Below are positions 33,423 to 42,135 of a stretch of DNA of 64,000 nucleotides, piece after piece. Made by a program: the position numbers and the translations under genes. Each line of letters begins with the position of its first letter. Position 1 is the stretch's first letter. The notes beneath the pieces are model-generated. The model saw only the letters and a list, made by a program, of their open reading frames with translations. It did not search any database and had not been told where the DNA came from. The DNA comes from CAVVAY01 sp963746465 (lineage in GTDB: Bacteria > Actinomycetota > Actinomycetes > JACCUZ01): assembly GCA_963746465.1 (NCBI GenBank), contig CAVVAY010000007.1:310001-374000 (forward strand). Direction: 5' to 3'.

Positions 33423-35356
33423 TCGGTGATCAGCTCGCTGCAGCGGACGTCGGCGGCGCAGCGCTCCTCGCCTCGGACCGACGCGTAGTCGTCGGCCAGC
33501 AACCGGGAGTACCTCGTCAGCACGCGATCACCGGTGACGTCGGCGAGGGCCGCGATCTGGCCGGTCAACCAGACGTGATCCTGCGGGCTGGCTGCCTCCG
33601 TCACCAGGTTTGAGCGCGCATAGCCCCCCGGTCGGCGGATGTACTCCGGCAGCGCGTCCCGCAGCGACGTCAGGCCGCCCTGGAAGTACGAGACCGCGGC
33701 AGAGCTCCCGGTGAGGCTCCAGTAGTCGTAGAGACCCAGCAGCGCATCGACATGACCGCGCAGCACCCGGGACGGCTGTGCGCCCCCGGGATACTGCTCG
33801 AACCACAGGTAGCCGGAGTAGTCGAGGAAGGCCAGCCACGGCCGGGGACCGGGGTAGCCGTACTCACGCACGCTGGTGAGTGACCGGAAGGCGTCGTCGG
33901 CCGCAGACCGCCACCGGGCCTCTCCGGTCTCCTCGGACAACCGGGTCAGGGCGCTGAGCATGAGCCCCTCGCCCTCGGCCGAGTGCCAGGGCTGCGGCAG
34001 GGGCTCACCGGACACGTCGTCCTGATCGAAGTCGTAGGTCAGGAATCCCTTCCGAGCGGTCCCGAGGGCCGCGGCGACGGCCGACTCGGCTCGGTCCAGC
34101 AGGACCTTGTCGCCGGTCACGCGGTAGCGCTCGAGGGCAGCCAGCGCGAAGCGCGCGTTGCGTGTCGGGTCGACGATGCCCGGTCCCAGCACCGGGCGGC
34201 CGTCCGACCGGACCGCGGCCGGGCCACGTCTGCCGGCCAGCGGCGCGAGCTCTGCGGGCAACGGTGAGTAGACGTCAACCCCCGACCGCAGGTCCACCGG
34301 CCTGACGGGGAAGTACGGCAGCCGGTCGTCGAGGTCGAACAGCTTGCTCCAGTGGTCGAACTGCTCGGACCCGGTCACCTCGCCCAGGAGGTTGAGCTGG
34401 GTCGTCGCGACCTGGTGGTCCCGCAGGTCGTGGTTGCCGCCGGCCAGGCTGCTGACCGAGATCCGGCTCGGGGTCCGATACCTCGGCAGGTACTCGTGCA
34501 GCGTCGCCAACGTCCCGGAGAGCAGGCTCTCCGCTGCCCGCCGCTCGGCGGCGCCGCGGGCCAGCACCCGCCGGTAGTCGTACACACCGAAGGCGGTGGT
34601 GAGCTGCTCGGTGAGGATCCCGGTGGTGTCCAGGCCCGCGCTGAACCGGTCGAACCACAGGTAGCCGTCCCCGTCCAGGCTGGTCAGCCAGTGCTCGGGC
34701 GCCGGGCGGCTGCCGGAGAAGAAGCCGCGGAATGAGTAGAGGGTGGCGAACACCTCGGCCGCGGGCTGCCGCCACCGTGGGTTGCCGGTGATCTCGTGCA
34801 TCCGTGCCAGAGCGCTGAGCGTGAGCCCTTGGGTGGCGGATGCGTACCAGGGGGGGTCGATGGAGCGGCCGAGTACGTCTGTGACCTGTGACGTGTGGGC
34901 CATCAGGCCGCTCGGGGACCGCGCCAGGAGGTCGCCGAGAGCGAGGGAGGCGGCCCGGACCCAGCGACGGTCGCCGGACCGGTCGTACTCGTCCAGTGCG
35001 CCCAGGACGTAGCGCAGGATCGTGTCCGGACCTGCCGGTGCGGACCCGGCCCGGATCCGGCCGCGGGAGTCCCTGGTGGCTCCAGCCGGCAGGATCGGGC
35101 TGAACCCGAGGACCGGCGGTGCGTCGCGGTAGGTGTCGACGTCCCAGCCGACCCCGGCCAACGACGCCTGCCGGAAGTCGGGTACCAGCGGGTCATCGCG
35201 ACGATCGACCCATACGGCGGCCGACGCCGCGACGTCCAGGGCCATGGCCAGCACGACGATCAGAGCGAGGCGTGCGAGCGGTGTCCGGGGGAACCGGCGC
35301 CGTGCTGCCGGAATGCGGTCCATGAACGCGCGTCGCGTGCTCGGTGCGGCGGTCAT
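33419..35356 (-). CDS. D-glucuronyl C5-epimerase-like protein with two tandem domains
   Basis: 645 residues with an N-terminal membrane anchor (about residues 25-48). The rest contains two related halves, each with an alpha/alpha-barrel-like stretch and a D-glucuronyl C5-epimerase C-terminal-like region (PF06662): 'PWYASATQGLTLSALARM' and 'GYLWFDRF' in the first, 'PWHSAEGEGLMLSALTRL' and 'GYLWFEQY' in the second. The family inverts C5 of uronic acids in heparan or alginate-like polymers. Activity here is inferred. It lies with the polymerase, so it may act on the exported polymer. ATG 35356 has a close AAGGAGG. Confidence 0.82.
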   Translation of the reverse strand: MTAAPSTRRAFMDRIPAARRRFPRTPLARLALIVVLAMALDVAASAAVWVDRRDDPLVPDFRQASLAGVGWDVDTYRDAPPVLGFSPILPAGATRDSRGRIRAGSAPAGPDTILRYVLGALDEYDRSGDRRWVRAASLALGDLLARSPSGLMAHTSQVTDVLGRSIDPPWYASATQGLTLSALARMHEITGNPRWRQPAAEVFATLYSFRGFFSGSRPAPEHWLTSLDGDGYLWFDRFSAGLDTTGILTEQLTTAFGVYDYRRVLARGAAERRAAESLLSGTLATLHEYLPRYRTPSRISVSSLAGGNHDLRDHQVATTQLNLLGEVTGSEQFDHWSKLFDLDDRLPYFPVRPVDLRSGVDVYSPLPAELAPLAGRRGPAAVRSDGRPVLGPGIVDPTRNARFALAALERYRVTGDKVLLDRAESAVAAALGTARKGFLTYDFDQDDVSGEPLPQPWHSAEGEGLMLSALTRLSEETGEARWRSAADDAFRSLTSVREYGYPGPRPWLAFLDYSGYLWFEQYPGGAQPSRVLRGHVDALLGLYDYWSLTGSSAAVSYFQGGLTSLRDALPEYIRRPGGYARSNLVTEAASPQDHVWLTGQIAALADVTGDRVLTRYSRLLADDYASVRGEERCAADVRCSELITE

Positions 35357-35358
35357 GT

Positions 35359-35365
35359 CCTCCTT
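35359..35365 (-). promoter_or_regulatory. AAGGAGG ribosome binding site for the epimerase-like gene
   Basis: AAGGAGG on the minus strand ends only 2 bases before ATG 35356. The spacing is short but there is no better candidate; the second Met at 35323 has no visible site. Confidence 0.5.
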
Positions 35366-35485
35366 CGGCTTCCTGTGCGGCGCAACGACGATACCCGGCA
35401 CCTGCGGCCGCTCCCTGCACGCCGCCGGCCTGATACGCCGCCGGGTAGCGTCGGCCGCTCCGAGTGCAGCTGCTGAGGAGACCGT

Positions 35486-36526
35486 GTGCCCCGGTTGGAT
35501 CTTCTGGTCGTCGCCGACCACGTCGGTGGCGGCCTCGGTGCGTCGGCGGTCGCCCACGGCGAGTGGTTCGCCGCACGGAACTGGTCGGTCGGTCTCGCGG
35601 CTCCCCACCAGGACGCCGGCGAGGTGGCCGGAGTGCGCCGTTTCCCGCTGCCGGTCGCGCACAGCGCGCTGGACCTGGGTGCTGTGTGGCGGGCGGTCCG
35701 CGAGCTGCGCCGAGTGCTGCGGACCACACGCCCGGCGGTGGTGCACGTCCACGGGACCCGATCACAGCTCCTCTGCCTCCTTGCCGGGTGTCGTCCCTAC
35801 GTGACGATGCACGGCGCAGGAGGTCGCGTCCCCGGTCAGCAGGCGGTCGGGACGCTGCTGCGCAGGATCGGGCGAGCGTCGGCCCCGCGCCTGGCCCGAG
35901 GTGCCTACAGCGCCGCTCCGGCAGGTCGGGCCTGGAGCACCGTGCTGCACGCCAGCCCCAGACTCCCCCAGCTGGCACAGCTCGAGCCGTTCGGCGCGTC
36001 GACCGTCCCGTCGTTCCTGTGGCTCGGCCGGCTGGACGAGCCGAAGCAGCCGATGGTCTTCCTGGAGGCGTGCGTGGCCGCGGCCGCCCAGAAGCCGCTG
36101 CGCGGCGTGGTCGTCGGCGACGGCCGCATGCGACCGGCCCTGGAGGCCGCGGCCACCAGGATGGAAGCCCCCGTGACGTTCGTCGGCGAGACCACTGACA
36201 TCGAGCCCTTCCTGGAGGCGACCTGGGCGCTCTGCCTGTTCAGCGGCTTCGAGGGCGTGCCGTTCTCGGTGCAGGAGGCGATGTGGGCCGGCCGAGCGGT
36301 GGTGCTCTCGCCGCTGCCGAACCTGAGGTGGTTCGCCGGTTCTGCAGCAACCTATGCCTCCGATGCGGCGGAGGCCGCCGTCCGGATGCTCGAGCTGACC
36401 GACCCGCAGGTCGCCAGGGAACGGGGGCTCGCCGCCCGGGACCGGGTGCGGGATCTCGTGGCCCCGGAGGACCCGTTCCCCCGTTATCTCACCGACTACG
36501 GATCGCGGGACATGACCTCGCGGTAG
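35486..36526 (+). CDS. Glycosyltransferase family 4
   Basis: 346 residues, GT-B fold. N-terminal 'VVADHVGGGLGASAVAHGEW' resembles the acceptor glycine-rich loop. The donor half shows 'FLWLGRLDEPKQPMVFLEAC', 'GVVVGDGRMRPALEAAA' and the E-x7-E motif in 'FEGVPFSVQEAMWAGRAV'. The GTG start has GAGGAG at 35474-35479. It is convergent with the next glycosyltransferase, with a 31-base tail overlap. Sugar unknown. Confidence 0.9.
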   Translation: MPRLDLLVVADHVGGGLGASAVAHGEWFAARNWSVGLAAPHQDAGEVAGVRRFPLPVAHSALDLGAVWRAVRELRRVLRTTRPAVVHVHGTRSQLLCLLAGCRPYVTMHGAGGRVPGQQAVGTLLRRIGRASAPRLARGAYSAAPAGRAWSTVLHASPRLPQLAQLEPFGASTVPSFLWLGRLDEPKQPMVFLEACVAAAAQKPLRGVVVGDGRMRPALEAAATRMEAPVTFVGETTDIEPFLEATWALCLFSGFEGVPFSVQEAMWAGRAVVLSPLPNLRWFAGSAATYASDAAEAAVRMLELTDPQVARERGLAARDRVRDLVAPEDPFPRYLTDYGSRDMTSR

Positions 36527-37665
36527 ATCTCGATCTGCGCCGCCGTCACGACAGCGGGCGCGTGGGTCTGCTCGTACCGCCGGCGGCCGGCGGACCCGAG
36601 CGCGGCCAGGTCGTCGGCCGCCGCCTTGGTCAGCGTCGAGGCGAGGCCCTCGCCGGTGGGCTCCGCCAGCCAGCCCACCGTGTCGTCCACCACGTCCTCC
36701 AGCCCCCGGCCTCCGGTCGCCAGGACCGGCCGACCGTGCGCCAGTGCCTCGAGGACGACGAGTGGCTGGGCCTCGGGTGCCGTGGACGGCACCACCAGCA
36801 CGGCCGACTCCCGCATCGCCGCGGCGACCTGGTCGACGCGGAGCCGGCCGGCCGCCCGCACAGCCCCATCGGTGCGCTGCACGGCAGCAGCCACCGCCGG
36901 GGCCTCCGGGCCTTCTCCGACGATCGTGAGGCTGCCGAAGGGGCGTCCTGCGCGCTCCCACGCCGCAAGGAGCAGAGGGATGCCCTTCTCGGCGGTGAGG
37001 CGCCCCACGAACAGCAGGCCGCGCCCTGGTGGGGTAGCCGGTCCGGGGTCCGGGACGGTGTTCGGGCGGAGCACGACCTGGTCAGGGCTGACCAGACCCG
37101 ACTCGCGGATGCTGGCGGCCATCGACTCGGTCAGCGCGATGTACCGGTCGACCCGTCGCTGGTCGGACCGGTGCGCACCCAGTGCGGCCACCATCGGCAC
37201 GCTCTGCACCCTCGAGTCGCGGTAGCAGCCGTGCTGCACCGCCGGCCACGGAAGCGACTTGCCGCGGCACAGGGTGCAGGGATGCCCGTCCCGGAAGTAG
37301 CTCCCGCGCACGCAGCTGTGCCGATGGTTGTGCAAGGTCATGACGACCGGCACGCCCTGCCGATGGGCTGCCCGGACCACGGACATCGAGATCAGCGGGT
37401 ACGGGTTGTGCAGGTGCAGCACGTCGACGGCGTGGTCCTCGATCAGGCGGAGGATGTCGGCGACCGCGCGCGGCGAGTGCAGCGGCAGCAACGGCAGGGT
37501 CAGCTTTCCGGCCGCCGAGAGGTGCGGGATCTCGTCGCTGCTTCGCAGGTAGGGGACGACGTGCACCCCGGCGCGGCCGAGAGCCGCGATCTCCTCGTCG
37601 ACCGCGACGTTCTCACCGGACGGAAGGTCCGCGCGGTAGCGGTTGTGCGCGACGAGGATCTTCAC
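36496..37665 (-). CDS. Glycosyltransferase family 4
   Basis: 389 residues, GT-B fold. 'NRYRADLPSGENVAVDEEIA' is the acceptor loop typical of the capsular GT4 clade; 'LLFVGRLTAEKGIPLLLAAW' and 'STAPEAQPLVVLEALAHGRP' form the donor site. A Cys-rich insertion ('SCVRGSYFRDGHPCTLCRGK') in the N-terminal domain is characteristic of the same clade and may be structural. GTG 37665 reads MKILVAHNRYR. It is divergent from the GT2 gene at 37713 with a 47-bp gap. Confidence 0.92.
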   Translation of the reverse strand: MKILVAHNRYRADLPSGENVAVDEEIAALGRAGVHVVPYLRSSDEIPHLSAAGKLTLPLLPLHSPRAVADILRLIEDHAVDVLHLHNPYPLISMSVVRAAHRQGVPVVMTLHNHRHSCVRGSYFRDGHPCTLCRGKSLPWPAVQHGCYRDSRVQSVPMVAALGAHRSDQRRVDRYIALTESMAASIRESGLVSPDQVVLRPNTVPDPGPATPPGRGLLFVGRLTAEKGIPLLLAAWERAGRPFGSLTIVGEGPEAPAVAAAVQRTDGAVRAAGRLRVDQVAAAMRESAVLVVPSTAPEAQPLVVLEALAHGRPVLATGGRGLEDVVDDTVGWLAEPTGEGLASTLTKAAADDLAALGSAGRRRYEQTHAPAVVTAAQIEIYREVMSRDP

Positions 37666-37712
37666 GAGGAGGGGCGCCTGATCACGTCGTCGAGTGTAGG
37701 GAGACGCATGCG

Positions 37713-38504
37713 ATGCTCCTCGTCATGTCTTCGCTCGTCGTCGTCCCCACGCTGGGCGAGCGACCCGAGCTGCTCCGCCGCACGGTCCTGTCGGTGGCCG
37801 GTCAGGGTGTCGACACGACTGTGCTCGTCGTGGCCGCCGGTGACCTGGAAGTGGTGCGGGAGTGCTGCCGCGGGACCGCGGCGGAGGTCGTCACCCAGCG
37901 CAGCCGCGGCCTGAGCGCGGCCATCAACGAGGGCTGGGAGCTGGCCGGGGAGGGCGCTGATGCCTGGACCTGGCTCGGTGATGACGACGAGCTGCTGCCG
38001 GGATCACTGGCCCGCACCACGTCGGCCCTGCAGGCGACGCCGACGGCGAGCATGGTCTACGGCCGGTGCCAGTACGTCGACGCGGACGGTCGACTGCTCT
38101 GGACGGCGAGGCCGGGCCGGCTCGCCGCACTGATCGCGCCGTACGGCCCCAATCTCGTGCCGCAGCCAGGCTCGCTGCTCCGCGCGGCGGCCGTGCGCCG
38201 GGTGGGGGCCCTGGACCCGGCACTGCGCTACGCGATGGACATCGACCTGTTCCTCCGCCTGCGCACGGTCGGCCGGCTGCTGTACCTGCCGCACGACCTG
38301 GCCGCCTTCCGCTGGCACGCGGCCTCGACCACGGTGGCCAACCAGGCGGCCTCGTCCGCCGAGCTGTCCGCTGTGCGGGCACGACACCTGCCGCCCGGCC
38401 GTCGCCGGTGGCTGCCCGTCCTCGGTCCGCTCGCGACTGCGGCGGGAAGGCTCTCCTACCAGCTGGACCGGCGGCGTCCGCTCAGCGCGCCGGGCCGACG
38501 ATGA
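37713..38504 (+). CDS. Glycosyltransferase family 2
   Basis: 263 residues, GT-A fold. 'SLVVVPTLGERPELLRRTVL' opens the nucleotide-binding domain, 'SRGLSAAINEGWELAGEGAD' follows, and 'WTWLGDDDELLPGSL' is the metal-binding motif. The C-terminal 'GALDPALRYAMDIDLFLRLR' is typical. ATG 37713 is 9 bases after AGGGAG; ATG 37725 (MSSLVVVPT) is the alternative. The 3' end overlaps the convergent glycosidase-like gene by 23 bases. Confidence 0.9.
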   Translation: MLLVMSSLVVVPTLGERPELLRRTVLSVAGQGVDTTVLVVAAGDLEVVRECCRGTAAEVVTQRSRGLSAAINEGWELAGEGADAWTWLGDDDELLPGSLARTTSALQATPTASMVYGRCQYVDADGRLLWTARPGRLAALIAPYGPNLVPQPGSLLRAAAVRRVGALDPALRYAMDIDLFLRLRTVGRLLYLPHDLAAFRWHAASTTVANQAASSAELSAVRARHLPPGRRRWLPVLGPLATAAGRLSYQLDRRRPLSAPGRR

Positions 38505-39777
38505 CCGGCAGCAGCCCGACCTCGACCGTGTCCCCGGCGGTGACGGCCTCGGTCCGTCCGCCGACGGTCTGCGCCGAGCCCGCGCCCTCCGGCACCGGTG
38601 CCTGCACGGTCTTCTTCGTGTTCCAGTAGATGGTGCTGGTCCCGCCCGGCTGCTCTAGCGTGCAGGTCCACGTCCCGTCGGCGTCCTGCGTGCAGCCCTG
38701 CACGATCGCGCCGTCCAGCCACTTGTACACCGTGCGGAAGGCCCGGCCGGCGGGGGTGAGCGTCGCCAGGTCGGGCTCGGTCAGCAGGGTGTCGACGATG
38801 GACTGCTGGTCCCAGCCGTACCAGTAGACGCGGCCGACACCGTTGGCCGCGTTCAGGACGTAGGTGCGCACGACGTTGGACTGCTGCTCGTCGACGTCGG
38901 CCGGGGCGACCTCCTGCCCGGTGAGGCCGTAGTTGATCTCGGTGTTCCAGATCGGCTTCTGCACGTCGTAGCGAGCCAGCACCGTCTTCATCGCCGTGAG
39001 CAGCTCCATCGAGGACTCCGGCGTCCCCTCCGCGTCGGGGTACAGCTGCAGCGAGACGACGTCGACGTAGTCGGCCACCGGAACGCCGTCCACCGAGGTC
39101 GCGAAGAAGTCGTCGATCCACGCGCGCTGGCCGATCAACCGGGTGACCAGCGCCGGTGCCACCAGGGTCGGCCGGGGCGTGATCTCGTCGAGGACGTCGT
39201 GGGCGGCCTTGGTCAGGTCGGCCATCTGCTGCGGCGTGCCGCTCCAGAACCCGCTGACGTTGGCCTCGTTCCAGATCTGCAGCACGACGGGCCGGCCGGC
39301 GTACCGCTCGGCGACCGCGCGTACGTAGCTGGTCCAGGCTGCCAGCTTCGGCGGCGACGACGCTCCCTCGCCGTAGAAGCTCTCGGCCGCGGGGTCGATG
39401 GCATGGAAGACGGGGGTCTGACCAAGGACGAGCAGGACGTCGGAGTCGTGCTGCTCCGCGTTGTCGACCATCGCGTCGAGACGGGCGAAGTCGTAGCTCC
39501 CCGGCGCCACCTCGATCTCCCGCCACGTCACACCGGCGTCCCAGGCACGCAGGGACCCCACAGGACCGTCCGGCCAGGTGGCGACCGGGTCGTGGTCGTG
39601 GCTGCCGAAGAACGTGCGCTCGATCGGTTCCGGGCCGGAGGGCGTGGGGGACGGGCTGGGGCTCGCCGGTGTCTTCGTCGCCTTGCTGGCGTCCGGGTCG
39701 GCCTTTCCCGATGACGAACAGCTGGCGACGGAAAGGGCCAGCACGACCATGACGACGACGCGACTGATTGCGGGCAT
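38482..39777 (-). CDS. Lipoprotein glycoside hydrolase-like protein (clan GH-A)
   Basis: 431 residues. A signal peptide ends in a lipobox (LSVASC), then a Ser/Pro/Thr-rich linker, then a TIM-barrel-like domain. 'VVLQIWNEANVSGFWSG' carries the acid/base Glu after Asn, and 'KPIWNTEINYGLTG' the putative nucleophile Glu, as in GH39/GH5-type clan A enzymes. It should sit on the outer face of the membrane. In this locus it may trim or modify the exported polysaccharide; the substrate is unknown. A C-terminal beta-rich region follows the barrel. Confidence 0.8.
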   Translation of the reverse strand: MPAISRVVVMVVLALSVASCSSSGKADPDASKATKTPASPSPSPTPSGPEPIERTFFGSHDHDPVATWPDGPVGSLRAWDAGVTWREIEVAPGSYDFARLDAMVDNAEQHDSDVLLVLGQTPVFHAIDPAAESFYGEGASSPPKLAAWTSYVRAVAERYAGRPVVLQIWNEANVSGFWSGTPQQMADLTKAAHDVLDEITPRPTLVAPALVTRLIGQRAWIDDFFATSVDGVPVADYVDVVSLQLYPDAEGTPESSMELLTAMKTVLARYDVQKPIWNTEINYGLTGQEVAPADVDEQQSNVVRTYVLNAANGVGRVYWYGWDQQSIVDTLLTEPDLATLTPAGRAFRTVYKWLDGAIVQGCTQDADGTWTCTLEQPGGTSTIYWNTKKTVQAPVPEGAGSAQTVGGRTEAVTAGDTVEVGLLPVIVGPAR

Positions 39778-39839
39778 GGGCGAACACAGTACCGAGACGC
39801 GGAGAGTGCTCGGTCACACGGCGGGTAGGGAATGCGACC

Positions 39840-40679
39840 ATGAGCCGCGTGAGGGCCAGCGATCGGTCGAGCGGAGTCGACGCCGTCCAGGTCGTGGCCC
39901 ACCGGGGGTCCTCCGACGACGCCCCCGAGCACACGCTGCACGCGTACAAGAGGGCCATCGACGACGGTGCCGACGCTCTCGAGTGCGACGTCCGGCTCAC
40001 CAAGGACGGCCACCTCGTCTGCGTGCACGACCGGCGCATCGACCGGACCTCCAACGGCCGGGGCATCCTGTCCACCCTCGAGCTCGCCGAGCTGACCGAG
40101 CTGGACTGGGGGTCCTGGCGGGACACGTGGGAGGACTTCGAGGATCCGGAGATGCCGGACCGGGACAAGTCGCAGATCTTGACCCTGCGCCGGCTGCTCG
40201 AGGCGGTGGCCACGGTGGACCGGAGGGTCGAGGTCGCCATCGAGACCAAGCACCCCACCCGGTACGCCGGGCTGGTGGAGCGGCGGCTGGTCGCGCTGCT
40301 CGACGAGTTCGGCTGGTCCCGGGCCGGGTCGCCGGTCCGGGTGATGAGCTTCTCCCAGCTGTCCCTGCGGCGGCTGAGGTCACTGGCCCCCGACCTGCGC
40401 ACCGTCATGCTCTTCGAGCGGGTTCCGCTGCGGTTCCGGGACGGCACGCTGCCCGAAGGGGTGTACGCCGCCGGGCCGAGCATCGAGATCGTTCGGGGCC
40501 ACCCCCGGTACGTCGAGCGGGCCCATCGGCAGGGGCATCCGGTGCACGTCTGGACCGTCGACACCGCCGACGACGTGGAGCTGTGCCTCCGGCTCGAGGT
40601 GGAGGCGATCATCACCAACCGCCCGGGCCGGGTGCTTCGCGCCCTCGGCCGCGCGACGGGGTCGCCGCGCGAGGACTAG
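39840..40679 (+). CDS. Glycerophosphodiester phosphodiesterase
   Basis: 279 residues, GDPD TIM-barrel enzyme that hydrolyses glycerophosphodiesters to glycerol-3-phosphate and an alcohol. The metal/catalytic motif 'VVAHRGSSDDAPEHTLHAYK' includes the conserved HRG, and 'GADALECDVRLTKDGHLVCV' supplies the E-x-D pair; 'IETKHPTRY' and 'VHVWTVDT' complete the site. No signal peptide, so cytosolic. ATG 39840 is preferred to the ORF start at 39768, which would overlap the divergent gene. The stop lies inside a 26-bp tandem duplication. Confidence 0.9.
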   Translation: MSRVRASDRSSGVDAVQVVAHRGSSDDAPEHTLHAYKRAIDDGADALECDVRLTKDGHLVCVHDRRIDRTSNGRGILSTLELAELTELDWGSWRDTWEDFEDPEMPDRDKSQILTLRRLLEAVATVDRRVEVAIETKHPTRYAGLVERRLVALLDEFGWSRAGSPVRVMSFSQLSLRRLRSLAPDLRTVMLFERVPLRFRDGTLPEGVYAAGPSIEIVRGHPRYVERAHRQGHPVHVWTVDTADDVELCLRLEVEAIITNRPGRVLRALGRATGSPRED

Positions 40680-40712
40680 CCCACCCGTCGCCGCGCGAGG
40701 ACTAGCCCACCC
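40661..40712. repeat. 26-bp perfect tandem duplication over a stop codon
   Basis: The 26-base unit beginning GTCGCCGCGCGAGGACTAGC occupies 40661-40686 and again 40687-40712, followed by a partial third start (GTCGC). The first unit contains the last codons and TAG stop of the glycerophosphodiesterase (SPRED-stop), the second repeats them after the gene. It looks like a recent slippage or short duplication event. Confidence 0.9.
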
Positions 40713-40808
40713 GTCGCTGACCGAATGATGGCAGTGTGCGCTGTTTCCTCCCCGTTCCGTCGGGCACCTGGCACGGACGCAGACAGGCCCAGACGAGGGG
40801 AGCTCCGG

Positions 40809-41270
40809 ATGGCCACGGGGGACGGGCTGGACTCGGCGATGCCGGTCAGCACCCGGACGCCGGCGGCGACGGCGGTTCACGTGCCGCACGAGCGCAGGGG
40901 GGTCCGGCTCGCCCGGCACGCCTTCGCCGACCAGCTCGAGGCGGTCGGCGTGGTCGAGGAGGCTCGGGACGACGCGATGCTGGTGCTGTCCGAGCTGGTC
41001 AGCAACGCCGTCAAGCACGCCGCCCCGCTGCCCTCCGGAGAGATCATCGTGCGGTGGTCGGTGCAGGCCGACGTCCTGCACATCGAGATCACCGACGGCG
41101 GCGCCAGCACCCGGCCGCACGCCAGCACGGCGGCGCTGTCCAGCCTCGGTGGACGCGGCCTGGACATCGTCCGCACCGTGAGCAGCCAGTGGGGCGTCAC
41201 CGAGGCGGCGGAATCAGTGACCGTGTGGGCCGAGGTGCCGCGGGTGCCGGGTCGGCCCGGCGGGAGCTAG
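40809..41270 (+). CDS. ATP-binding protein, RsbW/SpoIIAB-like HATPase
   Basis: 153 residues with a HATPase_c_2 domain, like anti-sigma-factor kinases. N box 'LVLSELVSNAVKHAAPLP', G1 'IEITDGGASTRP' and G2 'LGGRGLDIVRTV' are present. Streptomyces has many stand-alone proteins of this kind; they bind or phosphorylate anti-anti-sigma factors. No partner is next to it. ATG 40809 follows GAGGGGAG at 40796-40803; the open frame starting at 40725 extends into the tandem repeat region and is less likely. Confidence 0.85.
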   Translation: MATGDGLDSAMPVSTRTPAATAVHVPHERRGVRLARHAFADQLEAVGVVEEARDDAMLVLSELVSNAVKHAAPLPSGEIIVRWSVQADVLHIEITDGGASTRPHASTAALSSLGGRGLDIVRTVSSQWGVTEAAESVTVWAEVPRVPGRPGGS

Positions 41271-41317
41271 TGCCGGGCGCGGGACGGGTCGCGCGACCGC
41301 AGCCTTAGGGTGCCGAG

Positions 41318-42097
41318 ATGGACAATCGACTGACACGCGAGCTCGACAGCTTCCAGGAGCTGTGGGCCGGCGGCTACCACGAGGGCGACCCGCTCGACCC
41401 GATGGGCGCCCAGGGGTGCACCCAGCTCGGGTACATGAGCACCCTGCACGCGACCTACCTCGCGTGCATCAAGCCCTACGTCCACCCTGACACCGTGGCC
41501 TTCGAGATCGGGCCGGGCCGGGGGGCATGGACCAAGGGGATCCTCCCTGCCCGGGAGATCTGGGTCGTGGACGCGCTGTCGGCCGAGCACAACCAGTTCT
41601 TCGAGTACCTGGGCCATCCCACGCACGTGCGGTACATCAAGGTCGATGACTTCGCGCTTCGCGACCTGCCCGAGAACCACTTCACGTACATGTTTTCCTA
41701 CGGCGCCCTCTGCCACGTCTCGTTCGAGGGCATCACCGAGTACGCGCGGGCCGCGTTCCCCAAGCTCGTCTCGGGAGCGCACTGCTTCTGGATGGTGGCC
41801 GACTACGACAAGGTCAACAACGCGGTGGCCGCCGTCCCGCAGCTGTCACCGTGGACGCGCTGCGCCCCGACCCGGCGGCGGTTCGCGCCGGTGCGGTCGC
41901 TCCTGCGGCTGCTCGACCGGATCGACCCGCCGAGGCGGGTAGCTCCCGACGTCGACGACGAGCCCTCCCCCGGCCGTTGGTACCACGCGGGTACCGACCG
42001 GACGTGCCGGATGCTCGAAGACGCCGGCTACCAGGTTCTGGACCGCGACATGGGCGTCAACCACCGCGACCCCGTCATCCACTTCCGGAAGCCCTAG
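41318..42097 (+). CDS. Class I SAM-dependent methyltransferase
   Basis: 259 residues. 'VAFEIGPGRGAWTKGILPAR' is motif I, 'WVVDALSAEHNQFFEYLG' the acidic loop, and 'FTYMFSYGALCHVSFEGITE' motif IV. The N-terminal 'SFQELWAGGYHEGDPLDPM' is a recognisable extension of a family of sugar or phenol methyltransferases. It is outside the main polysaccharide locus but close to it. The C-terminus has the basic/Pro-rich linker 'LDRIDPPRRVAPDVDDEPSP'. Acceptor unknown. Confidence 0.8.
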   Translation: MDNRLTRELDSFQELWAGGYHEGDPLDPMGAQGCTQLGYMSTLHATYLACIKPYVHPDTVAFEIGPGRGAWTKGILPAREIWVVDALSAEHNQFFEYLGHPTHVRYIKVDDFALRDLPENHFTYMFSYGALCHVSFEGITEYARAAFPKLVSGAHCFWMVADYDKVNNAVAAVPQLSPWTRCAPTRRRFAPVRSLLRLLDRIDPPRRVAPDVDDEPSPGRWYHAGTDRTCRMLEDAGYQVLDRDMGVNHRDPVIHFRKP

Positions 42098-42135
42098 CGT
42101 CACTGACCCGCAATCTCCCCGAGGAGCGCGCCGCC

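Noticed and set aside
39768..39839. Longer N-terminus of the glycerophosphodiesterase from ATG 39768
   Set aside because: It overlaps the start of the divergent lipoprotein gene and homology begins only after ATG 39840.
16000..40700. Polysaccharide locus as a recently acquired island
   Set aside because: No integrase, no flanking repeats, no tRNA junction and no obvious change in base composition by eye; a k-mer or GC-skew computation would be needed.
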